A stretch of DNA of 64,000 bases from an uncultured Myxococcales bacterium (GCA_903955385.1 CAJBNH010000098.1:1-64000); one strand, 5' to 3'; shown: positions 17,673 through 32,356, counted from the first letter of the stretch. The notes: generated by a model from the sequence alone, not told the origin. Translations and numbers: made by a program.

Positions 17673-18089
17673 CTAGTCGTCGCCAGAGGGGGTGAAGGCG
17701 GGCGGGCCCTTGCGCGGTTCTTCCCGGCGCGGCTCTTCTTTGGCCTTGGGGGCGAACTTCTCGCGACGCTTCGTGCGGTCCTGGGCCAGCCGAGCGACAT
17801 CCACGGCCTTTTCCGATGCTGCTTGGCTCTGCCGGGCGAAGTCGGCGGCCTGCTCGTACTTGCCGCGGCCGCGCAGCTCCTTGGACTTGGTCAGCAGCGT
17901 GTCGGCGCGGGTGTACTCGTACGGTGCGTTCTTCGCGGCGTCCAGGCCCTGCGCCTCTTCGAGGTCGCGGGTGGCGTCGCTGATCGAGGTCGCTGCCGTG
18001 ACGGACCCGCACCCCACCGCTCCCAAGAGCAGAAAGACCAGCCAGACGTGGCGGCGGACCGGATTCGAAGGGTGCGCAAGCGGGTGCAT
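17673..18089 (-). CDS. DUF4398-like lipoprotein, operon partner of OmpA protein
   Basis: This is a 138-residue lipoprotein with signal WLVFLLLGAVGC (Cys about residue 27). An alpha-helical body resembles DUF4398 (ATRDLEEAQGLDAAKNAPYE, then RADTLLTKSKELRGRGKYEQ), and the C-terminal tail is charged and Pro/Arg/Glu-rich. In many proteobacteria DUF4398 lipoproteins sit directly upstream of OmpA-like proteins, as here; the pair probably works at the outer membrane-peptidoglycan interface. Start ATG at 18089. Confidence 0.8.
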   Translation of the reverse strand: MHPLAHPSNPVRRHVWLVFLLLGAVGCGSVTAATSISDATRDLEEAQGLDAAKNAPYEYTRADTLLTKSKELRGRGKYEQAADFARQSQAASEKAVDVARLAQDRTKRREKFAPKAKEEPRREEPRKGPPAFTPSGDD

Positions 18090-18349
18090 GTGGTTCCGTG
18101 GCCGCAAGGCGGTTCGCAGTGGGGGTCTGGGCCTCAGGACGGCGCAGAACGCCGGACGGCAGCGAGGAGACCAGTCACCGTGAACCGTTACTTTGGCCGC
18201 GCCTGCCAGAGGTGTCAAGGCAACCCGACCGGGACGAAATGCCGCGCCCGTGCGGGGATGCGTCGGCTCGTCGCGCCTGCGGGTCCCCTGCGGACTTGTC
18301 GGGTCCGGCGGCGTGCGCCAAGATGCAGCGCCCACCCGTCAGGAGCCCC

Positions 18350-18937
18350 ATGCCCTCCGCCGCAGCGCTTCCCCCACGCCTTCCGCACACGCAGCGAAGT
18401 CTCGGCCTTGCCGGGGCGTGGCTGGTGGCTCTGGTTGCGCTTGGCGGCAGCTGCGACAAGGTTGAGACCGATCGCGCGCACTCGCTGGCGCTTCACGTGG
18501 CTGTCGCCGCCATCGACCACTATTCGGCGCAAGCGCAAGCGGCGACCCAGGCCCATGGCACGGTTCTGGCTGCCTTTGCCCGAGCAGCCAAAGCCAGCAA
18601 CCTGCCCGACTACAAGGCCGCGGTTCGCACGCAAGTCCTTCCAGCAATGGATGAATTCTTGCGCACGCTCGCGGCAGTGCGGGCCGACACGCCTGAGCTG
18701 CAGGCGATCCATGCGCGACTGCTCGCCGCTTACGCCAAAGCCAGGCAGGAGGTCGATGCCTTTGAGGCCGGGCTGACCGAAGCCGCCGGCCTGCGTGCCT
18801 TTGAGCCTGTCCGCACCCGTCTGCACCGTGCCGTCGACGCCTACCGCGGCGAATTGTCGGCCTATTGCGTCGCCAACCAACACGCGCTGACCCCGATTCC
18901 GCTGGCTTCGGCCGTCTCTTCGGTGGAGGCGCCATGA
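18350..18937 (+). CDS. putative lipoprotein, helical, function unknown
   Basis: This is a 195-residue protein. The AGGAG at 18341 supports the ATG at 18350. The signal region GLAGAWLVALVALGGSC gives a lipobox Cys near residue 35. The mature part is predicted almost all alpha-helical, with Ala-rich amphipathic helices (LAAYAKARQEVDAFEAGLTE, FEPVRTRLHRAVDAYRGEL), resembling small four-helix envelope proteins. Its stop overlaps the ATG of the UbiA-family gene, so the two are coupled. No family recognised. Confidence 0.72.
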   Translation: MPSAAALPPRLPHTQRSLGLAGAWLVALVALGGSCDKVETDRAHSLALHVAVAAIDHYSAQAQAATQAHGTVLAAFARAAKASNLPDYKAAVRTQVLPAMDEFLRTLAAVRADTPELQAIHARLLAAYAKARQEVDAFEAGLTEAAGLRAFEPVRTRLHRAVDAYRGELSAYCVANQHALTPIPLASAVSSVEAP

Positions 18938-19878
18938 CGGACACGCCGCGGACGGTGCCGGTGCAGACGCCCAAGCCCTTGCTGATCCGGGCGATCTGGC
19001 GCGAGGCCCGCCCCCACCAGTGGGTCAAGAACGCGTTCGTGGTGGCACCGCTGGTGTTTGCGGGACCCGAACTGCTGCGGGACCATGAGGTCGACGCCAG
19101 TCTGCTGATCCGGGTGGTGGCCGGGTTCGTGGCGTTCTGCCTGGCGTCGAGCGCGACCTATTTCATGAACGACATCCATGACCTCGAGGCCGATCGCGGC
19201 CATCCGGTCAAGCGGATGCGGCCGATCGCTGCCGGACTGCTGCCGATCGCTACGGCCTGGCGCTGGTTCTGGGGCCTGCTTGCGACGGCGGGGCTGCTGT
19301 CTTTGGTGTCGGGGCCGTTCTTCCTTGCCTGCGTCCTCGCGTATTTCCTCTTGAACGCCGCGTACTCCAAGGGTCTGAAGCACGTCGCCTATGTGGATGC
19401 ATTGGTCATCTCCGGCGGCTTCCTGCTGCGAGTGGTCGCGGGCGGTGCGGCGGCGCAGGTGTCGCTGTCGGGGTGGCTGATCGCGTGCATGGTGCTGCTG
19501 TCGATGTTTCTGGCGCTGGGCAAGCGCAAGCACGAGCTGCGGACGACCGGCGGCTCGCACCGTGCGTCGTTGGGCCTGTACCGCGAGTCGCACTTGAACC
19601 TTGCGCTGGCGGCATTGGCCGTGGCCACGACCGCGACCTACTTGGGCTATACGCTGGACCCGGGCACCGCAGCGCGTTTTCACACCCACCTGCTGCCGTG
19701 GACGGTGCCGTTTCCGCTGTTCGGTCTGTGGCGGTTCATGCGTTTGATGGACGCCCGCGACAGCGTCCACAGCCCGACCGAGCGGATGCTGCGGGACTTG
19801 CCCTTCACCGTGAACCTGGCGTCGTGGAGCGTCATCGTGGTGGTGGTGATCTACGGACTGCTGGGGGCTGAGCCATGA
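18934..19878 (+). CDS. UbiA-family prenyltransferase, decaprenyl-phosphate phosphoribosyltransferase-like
   Basis: This is a 314-residue polytopic membrane enzyme. Two Asp-rich UbiA motifs are clear: NDIHDLEADRGHPVKRMRPI (about residues 92-111) and YSKGLKHVAYVDALVISGGF. The pattern N-D-x-x-D-x-x-x-D-x-x-H-P-x-K-x-x-R-P, the early PHQWVKN and the later ALGKRKHEL all fit the 5-phosphoribose-1-phosphate:decaprenyl-phosphate transferase branch, which makes the precursor of decaprenylphosphoryl-arabinose in actinobacteria. Whether this organism uses the product for an arabinose- or ribose-containing glycan is unknown. Eight or so transmembrane helices are visible. It sits between two lipoprotein genes joined by ATGA overlaps on both sides. 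Confidence 0.85.
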   Translation: MTDTPRTVPVQTPKPLLIRAIWREARPHQWVKNAFVVAPLVFAGPELLRDHEVDASLLIRVVAGFVAFCLASSATYFMNDIHDLEADRGHPVKRMRPIAAGLLPIATAWRWFWGLLATAGLLSLVSGPFFLACVLAYFLLNAAYSKGLKHVAYVDALVISGGFLLRVVAGGAAAQVSLSGWLIACMVLLSMFLALGKRKHELRTTGGSHRASLGLYRESHLNLALAALAVATTATYLGYTLDPGTAARFHTHLLPWTVPFPLFGLWRFMRLMDARDSVHSPTERMLRDLPFTVNLASWSVIVVVVIYGLLGAEP

Positions 19879-20366
19879 CCGTGCGGCTGGCATTGGGTCT
19901 GACGGCGGTCGCGTGCGCGCTCGTCGCGTGCGGCAGCGCGCCCGCACGTCCTGCCGAACCACAGGAGGTACGGCGCGGTATCGCGGCCGGCGTTGCCGCG
20001 ATCGTCGCCGATGCTCCGCTGGAGCTGCGGTTCAATCCTGCCCCGTGCGAGTGCCCGCTGTTCGAGATCCGGCTGGGAACATCCTGGGTTCGCGCCGAAG
20101 TGAACGTGGATGACGTCGAGCGCGGCGCGGCGTGGCTGGCGCTGCTGGACGCGACGCCCATCGAGCATCTTCCCGTTGCTGTGCGCGCCCTTGGACGGGT
20201 AGACCGGGACGTGCTGCGCACGACGCAGGGCAGCTATGCCGTGCGGGTCGACCTGCGGAGCGCCGTTTCGCCCCCGCCACCGCCTGAGCCCGCCGCACTG
20301 CCCGACGCTGCGCCGGCCTCAACGCCCGCCCATGCGGCACCGGTGCCGCCCACCGCCGATCCCTGA
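19875..20366 (+). CDS. putative lipoprotein, function unknown
   Basis: This is a 163-residue exported protein starting at the ATG that overlaps the UbiA-family stop. Signal MTVRLALGLTAVACALVAC gives a lipobox Cys at about residue 19. The mature region (about 30-125) looks like a compact alpha/beta domain with a Cys pair (APCECPLFEI), followed by a Pro/Ala-rich tail (SPPPPPEPAALPDAAPAS). Coupling to UbiA suggests a role connected with the lipid product or its export, which is inference. Confidence 0.72.
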   Translation: MTVRLALGLTAVACALVACGSAPARPAEPQEVRRGIAAGVAAIVADAPLELRFNPAPCECPLFEIRLGTSWVRAEVNVDDVERGAAWLALLDATPIEHLPVAVRALGRVDRDVLRTTQGSYAVRVDLRSAVSPPPPPEPAALPDAAPASTPAHAAPVPPTADP

Positions 20367-20380
20367 ATCCCGGCGAATCC

Positions 20381-20414
20381 TTGACGCCCGCCGTGCGTGT
20401 TGAACAGTACACGC
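20381..20414 (+). promoter_or_regulatory. possible promoter/operator upstream of the secreted protein at 20431
   Basis: TTGACG at 20381-20386 resembles a -35. A perfect 6-bp inverted repeat GCGTGT/ACACGC with an 8-base spacer occupies 20395-20414, immediately before the SD GGAGG. There is no good -10 at standard spacing. It could be an operator or a leader hairpin; it has no U-tract, so it is a poor terminator. Confidence 0.3.
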
Positions 20415-20430
20415 AACCGGAGGTGTTCTG

Positions 20431-21219
20431 ATGTCGACCGTTCGCTCGTCCGCGCTCGCCCTGACCGTCTCGGCGACCCTGCTGGCCGCGGCGATCTTCG
20501 CTCCCGCCGCAATCGCCGCGCCCGAAGCCGCCAAGGCCGACGCGCTGAAGCTGAAGATCCTGCACAAGGAAAAGCCCGCAGGCACTTCGACGCTGCGCAC
20601 CCTGGCCGGCAAGGAAGGCCTGTACTACGCCATCGAGGCTGATCTGGAGGGCAAGGTCGGCAAGACCGTGCGGACATTTGCCCAGCGCGCGCATCTGGCG
20701 CTGAACCTGCAGGGCGAGGTCGTGAAATTCGATCGCTGGGTTGACGTCACCGGAGCCACGACCCAAGCCAAGCTGTTCCAGTACGAGGGTGCGTGGAAGG
20801 TGGCGTTGCCGACGGATGGGCCCAAACCCCGCGTCGTGCCTGTGCAAGTCAAGCAGCCCTTCGTGGTGGTGGATGAGCGGCTGCCGGCCCTTGCGCTGGT
20901 GGCCGTCGAGCGCATGGCCGGGCTTGCCGAATTCGACTACGTCAGACTCGACGATGCCACGTTTGGCCGCATGACCCAGACGACCGAGACCGTGGTCGAC
21001 AAGAACGGCGAAGAGTTCACGCGCGTCCGGCTGCAGGGCGGCAACGTGACGATCGACGTGGTTCGCGACGCAAAGGGCAAGACGACCTTGGGTGTCATCG
21101 GCTTGGGTGGCTGGAACGCGGTGGTCGAGGGTCGCAAGCTGCCGGTTGGCCTGAAGTCCCTGCCGTCCGCCGTGCCTCCGCCCGCGGATGCCACGCCGGT
21201 CGACGCCGACGCCAGGTAG
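20431..21219 (+). CDS. secreted protein of unknown function
   Basis: This is a 262-residue protein with a strong SD (GGAGG, 7 bases upstream) and a Sec signal peptide (ALTVSATLLAAAIFAPAAIAA). The mature part resembles a periplasmic beta-rich domain (LKILHKEKPAGTSTLRTLAG, YYAIEADLEGKVGKTVRTFA, QLKGGNVTID-like strands), reminiscent of lipid-chaperone or substrate-binding lipocalin-like folds, though no family is recognised. The tail is Pro/Asp-rich. Convergent with the tandem radical-SAM gene, nine bases between stops. Confidence 0.72.
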   Translation: MSTVRSSALALTVSATLLAAAIFAPAAIAAPEAAKADALKLKILHKEKPAGTSTLRTLAGKEGLYYAIEADLEGKVGKTVRTFAQRAHLALNLQGEVVKFDRWVDVTGATTQAKLFQYEGAWKVALPTDGPKPRVVPVQVKQPFVVVDERLPALALVAVERMAGLAEFDYVRLDDATFGRMTQTTETVVDKNGEEFTRVRLQGGNVTIDVVRDAKGKTTLGVIGLGGWNAVVEGRKLPVGLKSLPSAVPPPADATPVDADAR

Positions 21220-21228
21220 CCGCCTGCC

Positions 21229-23520
21229 TCAATCTCCGAAGCGCGCGCGGGCCGAGTCGCGCCACTCGTCGGGGAAGAAGTAGAACCCCTCGCAAGCAAA
21301 GGCGAACAGACAGGTCTCGCAGGCTGCCTCATGCCGCCGCCGCGCTTGCAGGTAGTCCTGCAGGTTCACCTCGTCACCGCCCACGAACACCATGTGGCGC
21401 TCGCGCTTGCCCAGGTCGGCCAGACCGTGCTGCTGGTAGCCGGGCAGATAACACAGCGGCAAGTTCACGATCTGAAAGCGGATCTTCTGTCCGTGCTGAT
21501 CGATCAGCGCCATCGCCGCCGTGGCAGCGTCGTGGGGGTCCGGCTGGCCATCCGCCGACGCGCGACCAAACGGCGTGAGGAACTGCAGGTTGCACGCGCG
21601 GACGCCCCAAGCCTCCAGCAGCGGCCCCATCCGCAACAAGTGCGGCACATTGCTGCGGGTCAGCGTCACGTTGACGCCGAAGCCCACGCCCAACCGCTCT
21701 GCCAGCGGCCGAGCCTGCGCGATGCCGGCCGAGGTCTGGGCGAACGCTCCCGGCGCCCCCACGTTGGCGTCGTGCACCTGGGCATCCGGACCGTGCAGCG
21801 ACACCAGCAGGTGGGTCAGACCGCTTCTCAGCAGGCGCTCGACATTGCGCGGCACCGCCAGCATCCGGCCGTTGGTCGTCAGGTTGATCTCGCGAAACCC
21901 GAGGTCACGCGCCGCCCCGAGCAGCTGCAGAAGCTTGGGATGGGTGGTGGGCTCCCCCCCGTCGAAGTCCACGAGATCGAAGCCCTTGTCTCGGTGCTCG
22001 CGCAATGCGGCGATCACGGCTTCGGGGTCCGCATGGTGCTGACTGCGGTTGCCGACAGCGCAAAACGCGCAGTGGTTGTTGCAGACGTAGGTCGTGTTGA
22101 CGATGACCTTGCGGGGCTGCCCTGAGGCGACGCGGACGGCAAGCGCCTGCTTGGCCACCTGCAGCTCTTCGGGCGTCCAGTCCAGCCCTCTCAGCACCGG
22201 ACGGCCCTGAAATAGGGGCCCGATGTCGCGATCTTCCCGCGAGATCCAGAGCTTGCGGGCCGTCACGTCGTCATGCAGCGCAGTGCCGCGAATGGGCACC
22301 GCGAACTGCAACAGCGGCGTGGCCCCCGTGCTGTCGTACAGTTCGACCGCGGCGTGCAGCGTCTGGCGAACTTCAGCCCGCGTCTCGTCCGGCAGCCCCA
22401 CCATCCAGTGCACCGACAGCGGCAACCCGGCGTCTCGCGCCCAAAGGGCCACGCGTTGCGTCGCCGCAAGGTCGAACCGCTTGCCGATCAAGGTGTTGGT
22501 GATGCGATCCGCTGCGCTCTCGGCCGACACGGATAGCTGCCTCGTCCGCGCCGCCAGCCGCTGCACTTGGCCCTGTGTCAGGCGGTCAGCCCGCAGGCCG
22601 TTCGGCAAATCGAGTTGCAGATCGAGCGACTCCGCAACGTCGAGAAGGTCATTCAGCGCCTGCTCTGTCGGGTTCGCCAGCTCGTCCAGTACCACGAGGC
22701 GCCGCACGCCGTACGTGTCTCGCAGCAGCCGGGCGTGACGCAGCAGCGCATCCCGGCTCAGACGGCGGTAGGCCTGCCCCTTGTGCCCGGCGCGCTGCCA
22801 CGGGTTCGACGTGCAGAAAGAGCAGCGAAATGCGCACCCGCGGCTGGTCTTGAACGGGGCGAGCGGCGGCTGATGCGAGAAGATCGAGTGCTTGGGCAGG
22901 GTTTCATGCACCCGCGCCAGAAAACGCTGAAACGCCGAGAAGTCGATCAGGTCGTAGGCTGGCGGCGGCAGATCGTCCAGGGCAGCTTCGGCAGGCCCCG
23001 ACGACGCAATGCGCTGCTCTGGTCGTTGGCCGACCGCCAGGGCGCGCACCAGAGGCTCGATGGTGCCCTCCGCCTCAAACGCCTGCCCCCAGTCGCAGCC
23101 CAGCTGGTCCAAGTCGGCTTCATCCCAAGCGATCCGGTGCATTCCGCCCACGTCGCAGTCGGCAAGCACGCGTGGAACGCCGGGCCAGCGTCGCTGCAGC
23201 GCGTCGGTCAACCGCCGGATCTCCGCCGACGCCACCCGAGCCCGCAGCCAGGGCGAGTTGGCGACCACGACGACGTCGGGTGCCAAGTCCCCCAGGTGAT
23301 GGAGGAAGCCAGCCAGCGCGACACCGAACCGCAGCCGTCCGTCGGGCTCAACCGCCAGCTTGGACGTCGGCAGGCAGAAAGCGTCCAGCACCGTCACGTC
23401 GTGTCCCGCGGCCCGCAGCCCCGCCGCAGCCTGCCACAGCCCCAGACCTGACAGCGCCGGGTAGTCGATGTGATCGACGTCCACCAGCAGCGGAGGTTGC
23501 AGAAGGAGCAAGCGGGCCAC
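21229..23520 (-). CDS. tandem radical-SAM protein with N-terminal B12-binding-like domain
   Basis: This protein of about 763 residues has two radical-SAM cores. An N-terminal Rossmann-like region (LLLLQPPLLVDVDHIDYPAL, GLRAAGHDVTVLD) resembles the B12-binding domain of BchE-type enzymes, but the cobalamin DxHxxG His motif is not evident. The first core has CAFRCSFC (CX3CX2C) at about 227. The second has CNNHCAFC at about 478, followed by DFDGGEPT, resembling MoaA/PqqE-type cores. A C-terminal Cys cluster (CETCLFAFAC) could hold an auxiliary Fe-S cluster. Both cores keep the three cluster cysteines. The GTG at 23520 has GAGG five bases upstream and gives the usual hydrophobic start; an ATG at 23562 without SD would add 14 residues. 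Substrate unknown. Confidence 0.82.
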   Translation of the reverse strand: MARLLLLQPPLLVDVDHIDYPALSGLGLWQAAAGLRAAGHDVTVLDAFCLPTSKLAVEPDGRLRFGVALAGFLHHLGDLAPDVVVVANSPWLRARVASAEIRRLTDALQRRWPGVPRVLADCDVGGMHRIAWDEADLDQLGCDWGQAFEAEGTIEPLVRALAVGQRPEQRIASSGPAEAALDDLPPPAYDLIDFSAFQRFLARVHETLPKHSIFSHQPPLAPFKTSRGCAFRCSFCTSNPWQRAGHKGQAYRRLSRDALLRHARLLRDTYGVRRLVVLDELANPTEQALNDLLDVAESLDLQLDLPNGLRADRLTQGQVQRLAARTRQLSVSAESAADRITNTLIGKRFDLAATQRVALWARDAGLPLSVHWMVGLPDETRAEVRQTLHAAVELYDSTGATPLLQFAVPIRGTALHDDVTARKLWISREDRDIGPLFQGRPVLRGLDWTPEELQVAKQALAVRVASGQPRKVIVNTTYVCNNHCAFCAVGNRSQHHADPEAVIAALREHRDKGFDLVDFDGGEPTTHPKLLQLLGAARDLGFREINLTTNGRMLAVPRNVERLLRSGLTHLLVSLHGPDAQVHDANVGAPGAFAQTSAGIAQARPLAERLGVGFGVNVTLTRSNVPHLLRMGPLLEAWGVRACNLQFLTPFGRASADGQPDPHDAATAAMALIDQHGQKIRFQIVNLPLCYLPGYQQHGLADLGKRERHMVFVGGDEVNLQDYLQARRRHEAACETCLFAFACEGFYFFPDEWRDSARARFGD

Positions 23521-23717
23521 GCGCACCTCGAATCGGTCCGGGGGCTCCGTGCGTCCAAGCATGGGCCGGCCCGGGCGGCGAGTATCCGGGCGGCGGATCC
23601 CGCGGGCAAGGCGATTCGACGTCCACCGGTGCCGATCCCGTCACAGGACCGAACCACAGCGCTTGTGCATCGCCCGGGCGGATCTTAGGCTGGCCGGGCA
23701 ACGGGGAGCCAGCAACC

Positions 23718-26700
23718 ATGCCGACGGGCCTACGACAACCCAACACACTGCGGCGGCGCGGCTTGATTCGCCTGCTGGTCTGCTTGCTTGCGTTGGGTCT
23801 CGGGGCGGTCGGTGCCTCTGCGCCCGCCCACGCGTGGAGCGCCCGCAAGACCGATCCCCCCAAGAAGCCGGGCAAGCCCAAGTCCACCGCCAAGCCCAAG
23901 TCCGCCCCGACGCAAGCCCCGGTGCCGGCTGCCGCCCCCACGCTGCAGGTCCGTGTCGACGCGCTGCTGGCCCGCAAGCCCAATGTGCCGGGAGCAGAGG
24001 CGCTGAAGCTGCTGCGCGAGGCCGTCACTGAGAGGCAAATGGCCCTCGCTGTTGCGGTTGCCGAGGCGATGGCCGCCTCTGCCAAGACAAGCCTGTCCAT
24101 CCTGACGGAGGCAGCGACGGTTTTGGGTCAGGACTATCCCGTGCAACGCAAGCTGTGGCAGCGGGCGTGGCAGGCGGGCAAGGGTGACCGGCTGCTGGGG
24201 CGCGTCATCGCCGAGGGCTGGTCTGACGCGCTGCTGGCGAGCGGTGATGCCACTGAAGCCCGCAAGGTGCTGGAATTTGCCCTGTCCCGAGCCGACCGCG
24301 GCGCCCGCAAGTCGCTGTTCGAGCGGCTGGTCGCCCTGGCGCGGCTACAAGGTGACCTGACGACGCTGGTCGAGCAGCTGCGCGGCTGGAACGACCCGGA
24401 TGCCGTGGTGCTGGCCTCCGGGCTGCTGGAAGAGGACGGCGACGACGACGGCGCGGTCGAGGAATTGCGTCGAGCAGTCAAGCAGTTCCCCGCTCACCGT
24501 GGCCTGCAAGCGGCACTGATCGACCTGCTGGGCCGGTTGGGTCGCCGGGAGGAGCTGCAGGCCGCCGTCGCACAAGTGGTTCGCCAGACGCCCGGCGACC
24601 CGATGCCGTGGCTGGTCGTTCTGGATGCCCACATCGCCGTGCGCGATGTCGAGGCTGCGCGGAATCTGATCGACGAGCTGGCGCGCAAGCACCCCCGCAA
24701 CGACGTGCTGCTGGAAGCCCTGATCGACCGCGAGCAGCGGCTGGACGACGACCCGACCCGAGTCGAGCGTCTGTACGAGGCGCTGCTGGCCGCCGCCCCT
24801 GAAGAAGCCCAGTACGTCGAAGCCTATGCCGAGTGGCTGCTGGGACGCGCCGACGAGGCCAAGGCCCTGCAGGTGCTGGGACGTCTTGCCAAGCTCAAAG
24901 GCGGAGAATTCGAAGGGTTGCAGCGACAGGCGTCGCTTCTCCTCGCCCAGAACCGACTGGCTGCGGCCCGTGCGGCGGCGCTGCGGATGCAACAGCTGAA
25001 GCCCGATGACCCGCGGGCCGTGCGGCTGTTGGCGCTGCTGGACGAGCGTGAAGGGCGTCTGCCGGATGCTGAGCGGCGCTGGCTGGGCTTGGCCACCCTG
25101 TCCGACAAGGCCACGCCGGGCGACCGTGCCCGCGCTGCCGAAGCCCGTCAGGCGCTGGCTGCGCTGCTGCGAAGAGCCAAGACGCTGGGACCTCGCACCG
25201 CCCAGCTGCGAGCGCAGGTGCGCGAGGGAAAGAACGACCTCGGCATGGCCCTGCTGCTGGTCGAGCTGGAGGGCCAACTGGACGGCGACGTGCCGCCTGC
25301 GGACGCCGCGACCTGGGCGGCGCTGACCGCGCAGTTGCTGCAAGCGTTTCCGGGCGACGCCGAGCTGCTGACCGCGCTGGCGCAATTGTCCCTGCAGCGC
25401 AACGAGTTGGAGCAGGCGCTGCCGATTCTCGACCGGCTGGGCGCCTTGGACCCGGACGCCGCCCGCCCGCTGCTCGCCGGCATTGTCGAGTCGGCGCTGG
25501 CCCAAGGTCGGCAGCAGGTCGCCGCAACGGCGGAGGGCATCCTGACTGCCGAGGGTCTCTCGACCGGCGTCCGTGCCGACGGTCCCACGTTGCTGCGTCT
25601 GGGCGAGGTTCACCTGCGCTACGGCGACACCGCTCACGCCGCCGCCCTGTTCCGCCGTGCCGCCGCCGCGGACCCGCGCGACACCCGCGCGACGGCTCGC
25701 CTCGCTGCGCTGTTCCGCATCGCCGGTGACTCGCAGGAAGAGGAGACGGCGCTTCGTGAAATCGTGTTCCGCGCCCGCGACGCCGATGAGCTGGAGACCG
25801 CTGGCCAGCGTCTGCTGACCCTTGCGCTGGCCGCCGGGCGGTCTGCCGAGCTGGTGCGCTGGCTCGACACCATCCAGCCCCAACACACGCAGGGAGAGGC
25901 GATCGAGCGCTTTCGTCTGGCGGCCTACGACGCCTGGATGCGCAACGCCGCGCTGGACCGACAGTTCGGCTCCACGGGGCCAGATCCGGTGCCAAGCCCG
26001 GTCGGAAACGCGCTGGCAAGCGGCGATTTGCCGATGCAAGTCCGGGCATTGCGGCAGATCGCATTCCTGGGTCGCCCGGTGCCTGCTGCGACCGCCCGTC
26101 AGCTGCTTCGCAGTCCCAACCCGATCCTGCGGCGCGACACCGCTCTGGCGCTGGGCGCATCCGGCACAGAGGCTGCGGCCCGGCTGCTGGTGGAAGTGCT
26201 GAACGAAGGACAGGAAAACGACGAAGATGTGTCCCGCGCGCAGGTGGTGGCGCTGGCGCGATTGCCGGCGGTGCCTGGCGCTGAACCGTTGCTCGTGTCC
26301 CTGCTATCGCGGGGCGAGGGTGGCTTGGCGGCCCTGTCGCTGGGTCGCACGGGCGGCCTCACCGCCCTTCCCGAGCTCATCCGCGCGGTGCTGACCGGGC
26401 TTCGCGTCAACCAGCCGGCCGCCATCCTGGGTCTTGGCGCACTGTTGGGCCGCCACCGTCAGCGGGTCGAAGTGAACGGCGCGACGGCCCTTTTGTTCGA
26501 TCAGGTGCTGGTCGAGGCCCTGCGTGGCCGCAACGTCCTGAGGGATGCTGCGTTGCTGTGGGCGCTGGCTGCCACGGGCCACCCGGACGCGCACCGTGAG
26601 CTGCTGCAGGTCGCCGTCCTGCACGACCAGCGCGGCATGCGCCGTCTGGCTGCCCGTCTGGCCGCTGCCTCCCAACCGCCCGTGCTGCCTGCGAGTCCCG

Positions 26701-26969
26701 AGGTGCCGAGCTACCCTGCGATGCTCCTCGAAGCCCGTGACCGCCAGGTGCGCGCGGTGCTGGGGCCGTGGCTGACGAGCACGCCCGACGATCTGCGGCC
26801 GGCGCTGGTGACCCTGGACGCCGAGCTGGGCCAGGCCGCGAGAGACAGCGTGCTGCGCACTGGCGGCCCCGAGCGACTGGCCGACTGGTGCGCAACCTGG
26901 ACCGAGGCGTGGCCAGCTGGCGGTGCCGTCGACCAGCTGTGCCGTGGTTCCGCTGCGGCCACGAACTGA
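23718..26969 (+). CDS. secreted TPR/HEAT solenoid protein, 1,083 residues
   Basis: This is a very large exported alpha-solenoid. The signal peptide ends near ASAPAHA, followed by a basic/Pro linker (KKPGKPKSTAKPKSA) and about 800 residues of TPR-like helix pairs (LLGRLGRREELQAAVAQV, LLGRADEAKALQVLGRLAKL, LGEVHLRYGDTAHAAALFRR). The last ~250 residues look like HEAT-type repeats (LRRDTALALGASGTEAAARL, LAALSLGRTGGLTALPELIR). Such proteins scaffold multi-protein assemblies. The ATG at 23718 is the first plausible start; the frame extends upstream into sequence antisense to the radical-SAM gene. Standing alone between two divergent/tandem genes, it has no obvious operon partner. Confidence 0.8.
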   Translation: MPTGLRQPNTLRRRGLIRLLVCLLALGLGAVGASAPAHAWSARKTDPPKKPGKPKSTAKPKSAPTQAPVPAAAPTLQVRVDALLARKPNVPGAEALKLLREAVTERQMALAVAVAEAMAASAKTSLSILTEAATVLGQDYPVQRKLWQRAWQAGKGDRLLGRVIAEGWSDALLASGDATEARKVLEFALSRADRGARKSLFERLVALARLQGDLTTLVEQLRGWNDPDAVVLASGLLEEDGDDDGAVEELRRAVKQFPAHRGLQAALIDLLGRLGRREELQAAVAQVVRQTPGDPMPWLVVLDAHIAVRDVEAARNLIDELARKHPRNDVLLEALIDREQRLDDDPTRVERLYEALLAAAPEEAQYVEAYAEWLLGRADEAKALQVLGRLAKLKGGEFEGLQRQASLLLAQNRLAAARAAALRMQQLKPDDPRAVRLLALLDEREGRLPDAERRWLGLATLSDKATPGDRARAAEARQALAALLRRAKTLGPRTAQLRAQVREGKNDLGMALLLVELEGQLDGDVPPADAATWAALTAQLLQAFPGDAELLTALAQLSLQRNELEQALPILDRLGALDPDAARPLLAGIVESALAQGRQQVAATAEGILTAEGLSTGVRADGPTLLRLGEVHLRYGDTAHAAALFRRAAAADPRDTRATARLAALFRIAGDSQEEETALREIVFRARDADELETAGQRLLTLALAAGRSAELVRWLDTIQPQHTQGEAIERFRLAAYDAWMRNAALDRQFGSTGPDPVPSPVGNALASGDLPMQVRALRQIAFLGRPVPAATARQLLRSPNPILRRDTALALGASGTEAAARLLVEVLNEGQENDEDVSRAQVVALARLPAVPGAEPLLVSLLSRGEGGLAALSLGRTGGLTALPELIRAVLTGLRVNQPAAILGLGALLGRHRQRVEVNGATALLFDQVLVEALRGRNVLRDAALLWALAATGHPDAHRELLQVAVLHDQRGMRRLAARLAAASQPPVLPASPEVPSYPAMLLEARDRQVRAVLGPWLTSTPDDLRPALVTLDAELGQAARDSVLRTGGPERLADWCATWTEAWPAGGAVDQLCRGSAAATN

Positions 26970-27022
26970 CATCTGTGCGCCCTTTCCGGTCCCTTTGGCC
27001 CCCAGCCCCCCATGGACGCCCT

Positions 27023-27051
27023 TTCCCTCCAAGCGAGGCCGCAGGTATACT
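27023..27051 (+). promoter_or_regulatory. possible promoter of the MopE-repeat lipoprotein gene
   Basis: TATACT at 27046-27051 is a good -10 (5/6) in a GC-rich context, 46 bases before the ATG. At 17-base spacing the -35 is TTCCCT (27023-27028), only 3/6, so activator dependence or chance are both possible. Confidence 0.35.
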
Positions 27052-27097
27052 GTGCGGTCATCGCCACACGCCCATTTCTGGGCCGTCAGGAGGCGTC

Positions 27098-32356
<5,259 letters not shown>

